Part shown: positions 15,152-23,824 of the stretch, one piece after another
How the letters are laid out: the number at the start of each line of letters is the position of its first letter
Numbering within the stretch: position 1 is the first letter of the stretch
Assembly (NCBI GenBank): GCA_013391385.1
Contig: JACBFI010000032.1
Coordinates: 1-38,070 of the forward strand
Direction of reading: 5' to 3'
Length of the DNA: 38,070 nucleotides
Origin: Sediminibacterium sp. Gen4
Lineage (GTDB): Bacteria > Bacteroidota > Bacteroidia > Chitinophagales > Chitinophagaceae
The notes under the pieces: model-generated
What the model was told of the DNA's origin: nothing
The model's input: only the letters and a program-made list of their open reading frames with translations
Databases searched by the model: none
Made by a program: the position numbers and the translations under genes

Positions 15152-16342
15152 ATGTCGAACAGAACCGTATATATCGTATCTGCCGTAAGAACTCCCATGG
15201 GTTCTTTTGGTGGCAGTTTGAAAGATTTTTCCGCGCCTCAGTTGGGTGCTATTGCTATCAAAGCAGCTGTTGAAAGAGCCGGTATTCAGCCTGATCAGGT
15301 GCAGGAAGTATTAATGGGTTGTGTGATACAAGCAAATACCGGACAAGCACCTGCCCGTCAGGCGGCAAAATTTGCGGGGTTGCCTGATACGGTGATCTGT
15401 ACAACGGTTAATAAAGTTTGCGCCAGTGGTATGAAAGCCATTTCACAGGGTGCGCAGGCAATTTTATTGGGAGATGCTGATGTGGTGGTGGCCGGTGGAA
15501 TGGAAAGCATGAGTAATGTTCCTTTTTATTCACCCAATCTTCGTTGGGGAAATAAATATGGAAATGTGCAGATGATTGATGGATTGGCTAAGGATGGTTT
15601 AACGGATGTGTACCATAACTATGCTATGGGTAATGCAGCAGAACTTTGTGCCAAAGAATGTAATATTTCACGTGAAGAACAAGATGCTTTTGCAATTGAG
15701 AGCTATCAAAGAAGTCAGGCTGCATGGAACAATGGAAGTTTTGATGCTGAAGTGGTTCCGGTACCCATTCCTCAAAGAAAAGGAGATCCTGTTTTGTTTG
15801 CGAAAGATGAAGACGCATTCAATGTTAAGTTCGATAAGATCCCTGAATTAAAGCCTGCATTTATAAAAGACGGAACCGTTACTGCAGCCAATGCTTCTAC
15901 CATGAACGATGGTGCAGCAGCAGTGGTGTTGATGAGCAAAGAAAAAGCAGATGCATTAGGCATTAAACCTCTGGCCATCATTCGTAGCTATGCAGATGCA
16001 GAACAAGCGCCTGAGTGGTTCACTACCACACCAGCGTTAGCGGTTCCAAAAGCAGTTGCAAAAGCCGGATTGGAAATGAATCAGATTGATTATGTTGAAT
16101 TGAATGAAGCATTCTCTGTTGTAGGGATTGCTAATATTCAAAAAATGAAATTGGATCCAGCAAAAGTGAATGTACATGGTGGTGCTGTTTCTTTAGGTCA
16201 TCCTTTGGGTTGTAGCGGTGCTAGGATCATTGTTACCTTATTACATGTATTGAAACAACATGGTGGAAAGATTGGTGCTGCCGGTATCTGTAATGGTGGA
16301 GGTGGTGCCAGTGCCATGGTCATTGAAAATATTTCTGCTTAA
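15152..16342 (+). CDS. Acetyl-CoA C-acetyltransferase (thiolase II)
   Basis: A 396-aa thiolase, which condenses two acetyl-CoA to acetoacetyl-CoA or acts in the reverse direction. Active-site residues are all present: nucleophile C90 in NKVCASGMKA, H350 in GHPLGCSGAR and C380 in GICNGGGGAS, plus the NEAF motif. Length is typical. No other fatty-acid or butyrate genes are adjacent, so whether it serves degradation, ketone body or polyhydroxybutyrate metabolism is not shown. The GNAT gene starts 4 bp downstream of its stop codon and is probably co-transcribed. Confidence 0.92.
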   Translation: MSNRTVYIVSAVRTPMGSFGGSLKDFSAPQLGAIAIKAAVERAGIQPDQVQEVLMGCVIQANTGQAPARQAAKFAGLPDTVICTTVNKVCASGMKAISQGAQAILLGDADVVVAGGMESMSNVPFYSPNLRWGNKYGNVQMIDGLAKDGLTDVYHNYAMGNAAELCAKECNISREEQDAFAIESYQRSQAAWNNGSFDAEVVPVPIPQRKGDPVLFAKDEDAFNVKFDKIPELKPAFIKDGTVTAANASTMNDGAAAVVLMSKEKADALGIKPLAIIRSYADAEQAPEWFTTTPALAVPKAVAKAGLEMNQIDYVELNEAFSVVGIANIQKMKLDPAKVNVHGGAVSLGHPLGCSGARIIVTLLHVLKQHGGKIGAAGICNGGGGASAMVIENISA

Positions 16343-16345
16343 ACA

Positions 16346-16867
16346 TTGAATAGCTTGTATATCCAAACTGCCACGGCTGATGATGCATCATTGATTGCAA
16401 TCATCAGCCGTGAAACTTTTTACGACAGCTTCGCCAATCAGAATACGGTTGCTGATATGCAACTCTTCCTTGACACACAATTCACGGAAGAGCAACTTAT
16501 GGCTGAAGTATTAGATCCGTTGAATATTTATTTTATCGCTTTTGTAGATAATCATCCAGCCGGATATTGTAAAATGAGACCCGGCGCTCACATCCAAATT
16601 AAAACGACTGATCCCTCTATCGAAATTTGTCGTTTTTATGCTCGCAAAAACAATATCGGAAAAGGAGTAGGGAAGGCTTTGATGCAACATGCACTTACCT
16701 ATGCTAGCAACCAAGACTACAAGAAAGTATGGTTAGGTGTTTGGGAAAAAAATGCTCGTGCCATTGCCTTCTACCAAGCTTTTGGCTTCTCAAAATTTGG
16801 TGAACATGATTTTTTGTTGGGTACAGATTTGCAAAGAGATTGGTTGATGGAAAAGGTAGTACACTAA
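16346..16867 (+). CDS. GNAT family N-acetyltransferase (TTG start)
   Basis: A 173-aa GNAT-fold protein. It has the N-terminal strand and helix YIQTATADDASLIAIISRETF, motif A with FYARKNNIGKGVGKALMQHAL (about residues 97-117, the acetyl-CoA R/Q-x-x-G-x-G/A loop represented by IGKGVGKA), and motif B WEKNARAIAFYQAFGF. No in-frame ATG precedes the conserved N-terminus, so TTG at 16346 (or TTG at 16355) is the start. The substrate is unknown. It is 3 bp after the thiolase stop and likely translated from the same message. Confidence 0.85.
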   Translation: MNSLYIQTATADDASLIAIISRETFYDSFANQNTVADMQLFLDTQFTEEQLMAEVLDPLNIYFIAFVDNHPAGYCKMRPGAHIQIKTTDPSIEICRFYARKNNIGKGVGKALMQHALTYASNQDYKKVWLGVWEKNARAIAFYQAFGFSKFGEHDFLLGTDLQRDWLMEKVVH

Positions 16868-16909
16868 AACAATCAGTCATTTGTTGATCACTAATTGATC
16901 AGTAAAAAA

Positions 16910-17554
16910 TTATAACCTACTAATTCCTACCCGTTGTTTCAGGTATTGTTGTTTTTCAATACACATAAGCATACAATGGGCTAAATCTCCGGCTGTAATC
17001 TGATAATGATTGGGCTTTGGGGCATAATTAGCAGCAGTAATGTATTGTCCACTTCCTGCCTTATTTAAAATATCGGGAGAGCAAATAAAAGTCCAGTCAA
17101 GGGAAGAATGTGCCAGTGCTTGATAAGCAAGCAAGTGTTCATTTCCCACCGGCAGGTATTCTTTTGGATAACCGGGTTGTTCTATCAGTAAACCTTCATC
17201 GGGCTCTTCTGCATTCAAAATGCCCAAGCCTCCTAACGCAACAATTCTTTGTACACCGCACTGTTCCATCTGTTCAATGATATTCTTCATACCCAAACTT
17301 CTGGTTCGATCACTGCCATCAAAACTGCCACCCAGTGCCGATAATACGGCATCTGATCCTTCAATGGCATTCCTCACATCTGAGGTATCAAAAACATAAC
17401 CTTTGATAGCAATCAAAGCATCATTATCCAAATCATGATCTATCAGATCTTCCACATTTCTTCCAAAAGCACGTACCGTATGACCTTTGGCCAATGCCAG
17501 AGACACAAGGAAGCGACCTACTTGTCCGGTAGCACCAAAAACAGTAATGATCAT
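16910..17554 (-). CDS. NAD(P)-binding protein, atypical SDR (NmrA-like)
   Basis: A 214-aa Rossmann protein with the glycine motif GATGQVG (residues 7-13) right at the N-terminus. Further strands contain KGYVFD and AVLSALGG, and ALGGLGILN marks the middle. The SDR Tyr-x-x-x-Lys pair is not evident, which is usual for the atypical NAD(P)H-binding group (NmrA/flavin reductase B-like). The substrate is unknown. It lies 42 bp upstream of the convergent GNAT gene end, and the bacilliredoxin gene is directly upstream on the same strand. Confidence 0.8.
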   Translation of the reverse strand: MIITVFGATGQVGRFLVSLALAKGHTVRAFGRNVEDLIDHDLDNDALIAIKGYVFDTSDVRNAIEGSDAVLSALGGSFDGSDRTRSLGMKNIIEQMEQCGVQRIVALGGLGILNAEEPDEGLLIEQPGYPKEYLPVGNEHLLAYQALAHSSLDWTFICSPDILNKAGSGQYITAANYAPKPNHYQITAGDLAHCMLMCIEKQQYLKQRVGISRL

Positions 17555-17595
17555 GTAATTTTTTACAGCAATTTACTAAAAGCAAAGCTGCTTTC

Positions 17596-17934
17596 CTAGG
17601 CTGTTTGTGCGGCTTGTTCTGCTATTTCATCCATGCTGATACCATGATGACTTTCATCATACACACATTCTCCATTTTTGATCAGCAAAATCTGGGGTGA
17701 TTCATGGTATACGGCAAAATCAGTGGCTATTTGATCTGAAATAGAACGATACGCCAGAAGGTCTAAATAATGAAACGCTACTTGCTCAGGGGCAATACCT
17801 CTCTCCAAACGATTCAAGACCATGGAGCTGATACTACAACGAGTACTGTGTTTGAATATAACCTGTGCTGTTTGGAAGGATTGTTCTTTGATTTGCGCTA
17901 ACTGATCAATCGAAGTAATGGGATTCCAGTTCAT
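17596..17934 (-). CDS. ytxJ: Bacilliredoxin YtxJ-like monothiol protein
   Basis: A 112-aa thioredoxin-fold protein of the YtxJ (DUF2847) family, which acts on bacillithiol mixed disulphides. It has the active-site FKHSTRCSISS with a single Cys, C33, in the TRC-x-x-S context. The FHYLDLLAYR segment (about 54-63) and the cis-Pro-containing ESPQILLIKNGE (about 78-89) are typical. Its presence implies a bacillithiol-using organism, which fits several Bacteroidota. It is upstream of the SDR gene in the same direction. Confidence 0.85.
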   Translation of the reverse strand: MNWNPITSIDQLAQIKEQSFQTAQVIFKHSTRCSISSMVLNRLERGIAPEQVAFHYLDLLAYRSISDQIATDFAVYHESPQILLIKNGECVYDESHHGISMDEIAEQAAQTA

Positions 17935-17981
17935 CTTTTTTTCTTAGAAAACAATATAGAAAGCAATAAGTTCAGCAGATA

Positions 17982-18101
17982 TTAAGGCTTGAAATAGCGA
18001 GGATTGGTAGTTGGACAGCCTCTGCTTTTTGATGAAGTACAAGAACTAATCAACACTGCGCTTAATACGAGTAAGAATAGTATAGCGGTTATCTTTTTCA
18101 T
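17982..18101 (-). CDS. 39-residue lipoprotein
   Basis: A small gene running ATG at 18101 to TAA at 17982. It has MKKITAILF, a hydrophobic stretch and a lipobox ISSC with the lipidated Cys at residue 21, leaving an 18-residue mature tail with a second Cys in RGCPTTNPRYF. A -7 element TATCTTTG lies at 18147-18154, about 46 nt before the start. Small lipoproteins with Cys/Pro-rich tails are common in this phylum; no function is known. Confidence 0.65.
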   Translation of the reverse strand: MKKITAILFLLVLSAVLISSCTSSKSRGCPTTNPRYFKP

Positions 18102-18146
18102 GTGTTGCGATTTAAGTTAGCGTTTTGACTGTATTTTGCGCTATAA

Positions 18147-18154
18147 CAAAGATA
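18147..18154 (-). promoter_or_regulatory. -7 element of the small lipoprotein gene
   Basis: On the minus strand TATCTTTG fits TAnnTTTG, giving a leader of about 40 nt. No clear TTG lies at the expected upstream distance. Confidence 0.4.
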
Positions 18155-18223
18155 CTGATTTGACTGAAATTGTTGCTTTCAGACAGTTAATATGCGTAAA
18201 ACGATAGAAATCAAAGAATTATT

Positions 18224-19600
18224 ATGAAGGTTCACTTTATTTCGATAGGCGGGAGTGTGATGCACCAATTGGCTATTGCGCTCCATAAAAAGGGGTATCA
18301 GGTTACAGGAACGGATGATGAGATATTTGAACCTGCCGCCTCTAATCTGCAACAATACGGACTTTTACCGGCGACTATTGGCTGGGATCCGGCTAAGATC
18401 ACCCCCGATTTGGATGCTGTTATTTTAGGCATGCATGCAAAATCAGACAATCCGGAATTGCAAAAAGCCATCGCTTTACAATTGAAGATCTATTCTTTTC
18501 CGGAATATATCTTTCATGAGAGTCAGCAAAAGAAAAGAGTAGTGGTGGGAGGGAGTCATGGTAAGACGACCACTACCAGCATGATCATGCACGTGTTGAA
18601 ATATACACATCAACGATTCGATTATCTTGTTGGGGCGAAAGTAGAAGGTTTTGATCAGTCGGTAGATATTACCGATGCACCAGTGATAGTATGCGAAGGC
18701 GATGAATATCCTGCCAGTGCCATCGAGCGAAAACCTAAGTTTCATTTTTTGTTTCCGCATATTGCTATTCTTACAGGTATTGCCTGGGATCATATCAATG
18801 TATTTCCCACATTTGAATTTTATTTGGAACAATTCATCATTTTTATCAATAAAATTGAACCGAATGGATTGTTGATTTACAATGAATCGGACCAAGTTTT
18901 AAAAGAACTTGTAACACAACATAAGCGTGAAGATATTCGTTATCAGCCCTATTCAATACCTACACATAGCATATCAGCTGGTAAAACAACGGTAGAACTG
19001 GAAGGCGTATCAGGAAATCTGAAGGTTTTTGGTAATCATAACTTGCTCAACTTACACGCTGCTTATTATGCATGTAAAGAATTGGGATTGTCTGCGCATG
19101 ATTTTGTTCAGGCCATTGGTAGTTTCACCGGAGCAGCCAAACGATTGGAGTTGTTGGCCAGTAATGATCAAACAGCCGTATATCGTGATTTTGCACATGC
19201 CCCTAGCAAAGTAAAAGCAACGATTGAAGCAGTGAAATCACAGTTCCCCGGTCGTAAATTGATAGGCGTACTTGAGTTACATACTTATAGCAGTTTGAAT
19301 GAGGCGTTTATGAAAGAATACAATGGCGCATTGGAACCTGCTGATCAAGCGGTTGTTTTTTATTCCAAACATGCATTAGAAATCAAGCGATTGCCTGATT
19401 TACCGGAAGCTGCAGTACAACAAGGCTTTAATAAATCAGGATTACTGATTTTTACAGATGCAGTCTTGTTAAAAGAGTGGTTATTGTCTCTCGACTATCA
19501 TAACAGCAATCTTTTATTAATGAGTAGTGGCAATTATGATGGTATACAGGTGGTATCATTAGCAGAGGAGATCATTCAAAAGACAGATACCAATAATTAG
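18224..19600 (+). CDS. mpl: UDP-N-acetylmuramate:tripeptide ligase (Mpl)
   Basis: A 458-aa Mur-ligase-family enzyme that reattaches the recycled peptide L-Ala-gamma-D-Glu-meso-DAP to UDP-MurNAc, in the cytoplasm. It shows the N-terminal MurC-like FISIGGSVMHQLAIAL (5-20), the ATP P-loop GGSHGKTTTT (109-118), EGDEYPAS (about 158-165), GIAWDHINVFPT (about 185-196) and the GNHNLLNLHAA substrate-domain motif near residue 270. The GG-S-x-MHQ start and the length distinguish Mpl from MurC. The exonuclease gene follows 23 bp downstream. Confidence 0.88.
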   Translation: MKVHFISIGGSVMHQLAIALHKKGYQVTGTDDEIFEPAASNLQQYGLLPATIGWDPAKITPDLDAVILGMHAKSDNPELQKAIALQLKIYSFPEYIFHESQQKKRVVVGGSHGKTTTTSMIMHVLKYTHQRFDYLVGAKVEGFDQSVDITDAPVIVCEGDEYPASAIERKPKFHFLFPHIAILTGIAWDHINVFPTFEFYLEQFIIFINKIEPNGLLIYNESDQVLKELVTQHKREDIRYQPYSIPTHSISAGKTTVELEGVSGNLKVFGNHNLLNLHAAYYACKELGLSAHDFVQAIGSFTGAAKRLELLASNDQTAVYRDFAHAPSKVKATIEAVKSQFPGRKLIGVLELHTYSSLNEAFMKEYNGALEPADQAVVFYSKHALEIKRLPDLPEAAVQQGFNKSGLLIFTDAVLLKEWLLSLDYHNSNLLLMSSGNYDGIQVVSLAEEIIQKTDTNN

Positions 19601-19623
19601 AATTATTATATTTACTTCGTACC

Positions 19624-20394
19624 ATGAAATTGCAACTCACACGTCCGCTTGCTTTTATTGATTTGGAAACAACCGGGGTTAACATCAGTTTGGATCGTAT
19701 TGTAGAGATCGCGATTGTGAAGATCAATCCGGATGGAACTCAGCAAGTCAAAAGAAAACTCATCAATCCCATGATGCCCATTCCAAAGGGGGCAAGTGAT
19801 GTTCATGGTATTACCGATGATATGGTAAAAGATGCACCTGTTTTTAAGCAGGTAGCGAACGAAATCAAACAATTCATTGATCATTGTGATATTGGAGGAT
19901 ACAATAGCAATCGTTTTGATATCCCTATGCTCATTGAAGAATTTTTACGTGCGGGTATTGATTTTTCTACAGATGGAAGAAAGTTGGTAGATGTGCAGAA
20001 AGTATTTCACATGATGGAGCAAAGAACATTGAGTGCAGCCTATAAGTTTTACTGTCAAAAAACTTTGGATGGAGCACATAGTGCAGAAGTGGATGCCACG
20101 GCAACTTGGGAAGTCCTGGAAGCGCAGGTAGAACGCTATCCACAAATAGGGAATACGGTGGAAAGCATCGTAAAATTCACCGGTGAAGATGAAATTGTGG
20201 ATTTTGCCCGTCGCTTTGTTCGTGAAAATGGGGTAGAAGTCTTCAATTTTGGGAAACATAAAGGTAAACCTGTGACACAGGTACTCAAGGAAGAACCTCA
20301 GTATTATGATTGGATGATGAAAGGTGATTTTCCTATGAATACCAAGCAAAAACTCACTGAGATCCTCAATAGGACTTTGTTAAAGAAAGGATAA
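19624..20394 (+). CDS. DnaQ-like DEDDh 3'-5' exonuclease
   Basis: A 256-aa protein. The exonuclease domain (about 8-170) has Exo I FIDLETTG (D13, E15), the middle motif HGITDDMV, Exo II GYNSNRFDIPML and Exo III HSAEVDATAT with the His and Asp of the DEDDh type. The C-terminal 60 residues include FGKHKGKPVTQVLKEEPQYYDWM, a small module seen in putative quorum-sensing-regulated or DUF3820-like proteins. It is not the polymerase epsilon subunit by size and C-terminus. It is 23 bp after mpl and probably in the same transcript. Confidence 0.87.
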   Translation: MKLQLTRPLAFIDLETTGVNISLDRIVEIAIVKINPDGTQQVKRKLINPMMPIPKGASDVHGITDDMVKDAPVFKQVANEIKQFIDHCDIGGYNSNRFDIPMLIEEFLRAGIDFSTDGRKLVDVQKVFHMMEQRTLSAAYKFYCQKTLDGAHSAEVDATATWEVLEAQVERYPQIGNTVESIVKFTGEDEIVDFARRFVRENGVEVFNFGKHKGKPVTQVLKEEPQYYDWMMKGDFPMNTKQKLTEILNRTLLKKG

Positions 20395-20494
20395 GTCTCT
20401 CCATTCCATATAGTATTTTCCGCAATTCTACCGAAGGTTTAACGACTAATCGTTCTGAGTTGTATTTTAGCGGAGCAACCGAATACAACCTTGA

Positions 20495-21241
20495 TTGGAA
20501 AAATTAGTCATCATACCAACCTATAACGAAAAGGAAAATATTGCGTCGATCATCAAAGCTGTATTTGACTTAGAATCCGGTTATCACGTTCTTGTTATTG
20601 ATGATGGCTCTCCAGATGGTACTGCTTTGATTGTAAAAGAACTCATGCAACAGTATCCCGGACAACTATTCCTTGAAGAGCGTACAGGAAAATTAGGGTT
20701 AGGTACTGCATATATTCATGGATTCAAATGGGGTATCAACAGAGGGTATGCCTATATTTTTGAAATGGATGCCGATTTCTCCCATAATCCAAAAGATCTG
20801 GAACGTTTGTATCACGCATGTAAATACGAAGGAGCTGATGTAGCGGTGGGTAGTCGGTATGTGCCCGGCGGTAAAACAGAGAACTGGCCCTGGGATCGCC
20901 AATTGTATTCAAGAGGAGGCGCTTTGTATACCAAGCTACTTACCTGGATGCCTGTCAATGACCCAACTGCAGGATTTGTTTGCTATAAACGAGAGGTACT
21001 GGAAGCGATTAACTTGGATGAGATTGAATTCGTTGGATATGCTTTCCAGATTGAAATGAAATTTGTTTCCTGGAAACTAGGCTTTCGTATCAAAGAAGTC
21101 CCTATCACATTTATTGACCGAAAGATCGGTGTGAGCAAAATGAGTAAGGGCATCATCAAAGAAGGAGTATTGGGTGTTTTAAAAATACAATGGCATAGTC
21201 TTTTCAAAAGTTATAAAAAAAGGGTGTCAAGTGCTTCTTGA
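20495..21241 (+). CDS. Dolichol/polyprenol-phosphate mannose synthase-like glycosyltransferase (TTG start)
   Basis: A 248-aa family 2 glycosyltransferase of the DPM1 type. It transfers mannose (or another sugar) from a nucleotide sugar to polyprenyl phosphate at the inner membrane face. Motifs: VIIPTYNEKENI (5-16), VIDDGSPDGT (35-44), the DxD-like EMDADFSHNP (about 91-100), GSRYVPGG and DPTAGFVCYKR. There is no transmembrane tail, as in the shorter DPM synthases. The start is TTG at 20495, since conserved sequence begins at once and no ATG is in frame upstream. Confidence 0.86.
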   Translation: MEKLVIIPTYNEKENIASIIKAVFDLESGYHVLVIDDGSPDGTALIVKELMQQYPGQLFLEERTGKLGLGTAYIHGFKWGINRGYAYIFEMDADFSHNPKDLERLYHACKYEGADVAVGSRYVPGGKTENWPWDRQLYSRGGALYTKLLTWMPVNDPTAGFVCYKREVLEAINLDEIEFVGYAFQIEMKFVSWKLGFRIKEVPITFIDRKIGVSKMSKGIIKEGVLGVLKIQWHSLFKSYKKRVSSAS

Positions 21242-21318
21242 AAATAGAACGATCATATTCGTTTAAATGAATTCCTCCTAAAATGCCATTTTCTATTTCT
21301 TTGAATTAGCTTAGTCTC

Positions 21319-22200
21319 ATGAAAGAGGCGCTCATCAAGCTACATATTTCTGTTTTTCTGGCAGGCTTTACCGGAGTTTTGGGTATACTGATTCACATGA
21401 ATGAAGGATTGCTGGTTTGGTATCGCATCATGATTACTGTGGTGACATTACTGGCGCTATTGAAATGGAAGAATCAACTGCAACAGGTTGCTCCTAACAT
21501 GGTTTGGAAATTATTGGGAATCGGAACCCTCATTGCGCTGCATTGGGTCTTTTTTTACGGAAGCATCAAAATGTCCAATGTCTCCATTGGATTGGTATGT
21601 TTTGCTTCTACCGGATTATTCACCGCATTATTAGAACCTGTGTTCAACGATCGTTCATTCAGTTGGCCGGATGTAGGATTGGGGCTACTGAGTTTATTGG
21701 GTATCATGCTTATTTTTCAATTGGATACAAGATATCGGGAAGGCATTATTGCGGGTATTGTTTCAGCCATATTAGCTGCTCTTTTCTCTGTACTGAATAA
21801 GCGACAAGTTCAAAAAGTAGAACCAAGAACGATGATGATCTATGAGCTCAGTGGAGGCTTATTGATCTTAACACTACTCATGCCTATCTACTTGTATTAT
21901 TATCCAGTTGAAACTATTTTTCCTACTTTATCTGACTGGTTTTGGTTGCTGATCTTAAGTTGGCTCTGTACGGTATTGGCCATGGACTTGATGTTACAGG
22001 CCTTGAAGAAGGTTTCCGCGTTTACGCAAAATCTCAGTCTCAATCTGGAACCTGTATATGGAATTTTACTGGCTTTTGTTTTATTTCACGAAAACGAAAA
22101 ACTAAACAGTAGCTTTTATATTGGAGTAGCTCTTATTACGATCTCTGTATTACTACAAATGATCAGGGTGGTTAGAAAGTATCAACAAAAGCCTGTCTGA
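21319..22200 (+). CDS. EamA/DMT family transporter
   Basis: A 293-aa membrane protein with about ten hydrophobic segments in two EamA repeats (first half to about residue 140, second from about 147). Segments such as HWVFFYGSIKMSNVSIGLV and LEPVYGILLAFVLFHE, near the ends of the halves, are the conserved EamA positions. It is a drug/metabolite exporter of unknown substrate in the inner membrane. The convergent PAS gene begins 7 bp after its stop. Confidence 0.84.
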   Translation: MKEALIKLHISVFLAGFTGVLGILIHMNEGLLVWYRIMITVVTLLALLKWKNQLQQVAPNMVWKLLGIGTLIALHWVFFYGSIKMSNVSIGLVCFASTGLFTALLEPVFNDRSFSWPDVGLGLLSLLGIMLIFQLDTRYREGIIAGIVSAILAALFSVLNKRQVQKVEPRTMMIYELSGGLLILTLLMPIYLYYYPVETIFPTLSDWFWLLILSWLCTVLAMDLMLQALKKVSAFTQNLSLNLEPVYGILLAFVLFHENEKLNSSFYIGVALITISVLLQMIRVVRKYQQKPV

Positions 22201-22207
22201 GTTTTGT

Positions 22208-23542
22208 TTATTCCTGTCTGGTATTGGATACGATCTTTTGAATGACAGCATCAAGTTTTGTTGCACTAACATTCAGTAATTCTAAAACTTGTAATATCTC
22301 CGGATCGTTTGTTTTTTCTGTATACAACATCAAAACATTGATCAATCCTAGAATATTACTCAGTGGGGCTCTGGCTTCATGTGATTGTAAGTAAGCAATT
22401 TCGCGCATGCGATCGTACTGCTGTAATAGTTTCATTTCCGCTTTTTTTCTTGCGTCGATATTGGTGATATTCATAGCAACACCTAACATATCACCCACTT
22501 CACTATAAACCGGATAGTATAAAAACTCAAACCATAAAACCTCGCCATTCAATAGAGCAACTGGACGCTCTGTTGTTAGTTTTTCTCCTGAGAGTGCTCT
22601 TTCAAAATGCTCTTTAAAATACTGATCTAATTCTTTTGGAACATACTTATTGAAATCAGCATCGATATAAAGTTGCGCATTGAAATATTCTTTTGAAAGT
22701 AGGTCAGCGGTACGGTTAAAATTTAAGATTTTCACGTCTGCGCTCAATAAAATATTGATATCAGTGGTACTGTCAAGTATCGCTTTTAGTTTGATTTCAT
22801 TGCTCAACAGTTCCAATTGTTGTTTTTTCTGCAGGGAAATATCAATGAAATAACAAATAATACCTTCTTTGGATGGCGTGGCTGATACTGCAAAATGATA
22901 GTCCGGTGGCCAAGGTTGTTCAAAAGTGATTATTTCTTCAAGATCAAATGCTTTACGCATAGCCGCTGCATAAGGTTGTTCCTGAGTATCCGGAAAGAAA
23001 TCCCAAAAGCTTCTTCCAATCATTTCTTGTCTGGATAAACCGGTCACTGATTCAAAGAATCTATTCACTTTGATAAAAGTCCAGTTACGATCTAACGCAA
23101 AAAAACCATCACTCACCCCATCCAGGTATTCATTGAATTGATGGGTATATCTAGAGGCTGTAAAATCGTCTAATGGGTCGCCACTTAATAATACTCCCAT
23201 GGCCTGTATGACATATTCACCTTCAGGGGTGTGAATAGCACTCATTTCCCATTGTATTGTATGCTGATACTCGTTGATCAGGTATCGTGCAATCACTGAT
23301 AACTTTTCTTCAGGATGTTGAAAAGCTTGTTCTACCTGTTGTCTAAGAAAATCAATATCTGCATAGTGAATATGCTCATCATACTTTCTGCTTCCGATCA
23401 GTGCTTTGTCCCAACCGGTAACGGCAGACATTTTTTGATTGATATAACGGTACTGCCCATGTTGATCAATAATCATATACATGAACACATGTGAGTTCTC
23501 AAGCATAGTGATCATTTGTTCCATAGGAGAGTGTGTATTCAT
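22208..23542 (-). CDS. PAS-domain protein ending in HisKA, no ATPase domain
   Basis: A 444-aa soluble protein with three PAS-like segments (about 8-120, 130-240 and 250-370). Recurrent PAS phrases are GWDKALIG, GLSRQEMIG and LGVAMNITNIDARKKAE. A HisKA-like dimerisation/phosphoacceptor region follows from about 375. The H-box is YLQSHEARAPLSNILGLI, so the phosphorylatable His is kept. The protein stops at NTRQE and no HATPase N, G1 or G2 boxes follow in any frame before the next gene. It may be phosphorylated by a partner or act as a sensor/adaptor. Confidence 0.85.
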   Translation of the reverse strand: MNTHSPMEQMITMLENSHVFMYMIIDQHGQYRYINQKMSAVTGWDKALIGSRKYDEHIHYADIDFLRQQVEQAFQHPEEKLSVIARYLINEYQHTIQWEMSAIHTPEGEYVIQAMGVLLSGDPLDDFTASRYTHQFNEYLDGVSDGFFALDRNWTFIKVNRFFESVTGLSRQEMIGRSFWDFFPDTQEQPYAAAMRKAFDLEEIITFEQPWPPDYHFAVSATPSKEGIICYFIDISLQKKQQLELLSNEIKLKAILDSTTDINILLSADVKILNFNRTADLLSKEYFNAQLYIDADFNKYVPKELDQYFKEHFERALSGEKLTTERPVALLNGEVLWFEFLYYPVYSEVGDMLGVAMNITNIDARKKAEMKLLQQYDRMREIAYLQSHEARAPLSNILGLINVLMLYTEKTNDPEILQVLELLNVSATKLDAVIQKIVSNTRQE

Positions 23543-23824
23543 GTAAACTTGACTAGCAGCCTATAATAAGCAAAGTAATATCAATTTTTTAATCAATATA
23601 ATACTTTGAAATGGATTAAAATGCAATTAATTGTTTTCTGAGCGATTTACTTCCGTAAACGCAGAAGTTGATACCTGAGTATGCGTTAAATAGCTGCATT
23701 TTTTTGCTAATGTAGGGTAAACATTCATATATCATCCCTATTCACCCGTTGGTCATTTTATTCTAATGATTCTTCTATACCTCGCTATTGTTTGATTAAC
23801 TTAGGTGCCACTAAAATTACCAAT
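23543..23824. other. Intergenic region between divergent genes
   Basis: An AT-rich 282-bp spacer between divergent genes. A possible -7-like TATTGTTTG lies near 23783-23791, with one extra base against the consensus. No repeat array, RNA gene or further reading frame was found. Confidence 0.4.

Noticed and set aside
22201-22207. Missing ATPase domain of the PAS protein by frameshift
   Set aside because: The downstream DNA is the EamA gene on the other strand; no HATPase boxes are found.
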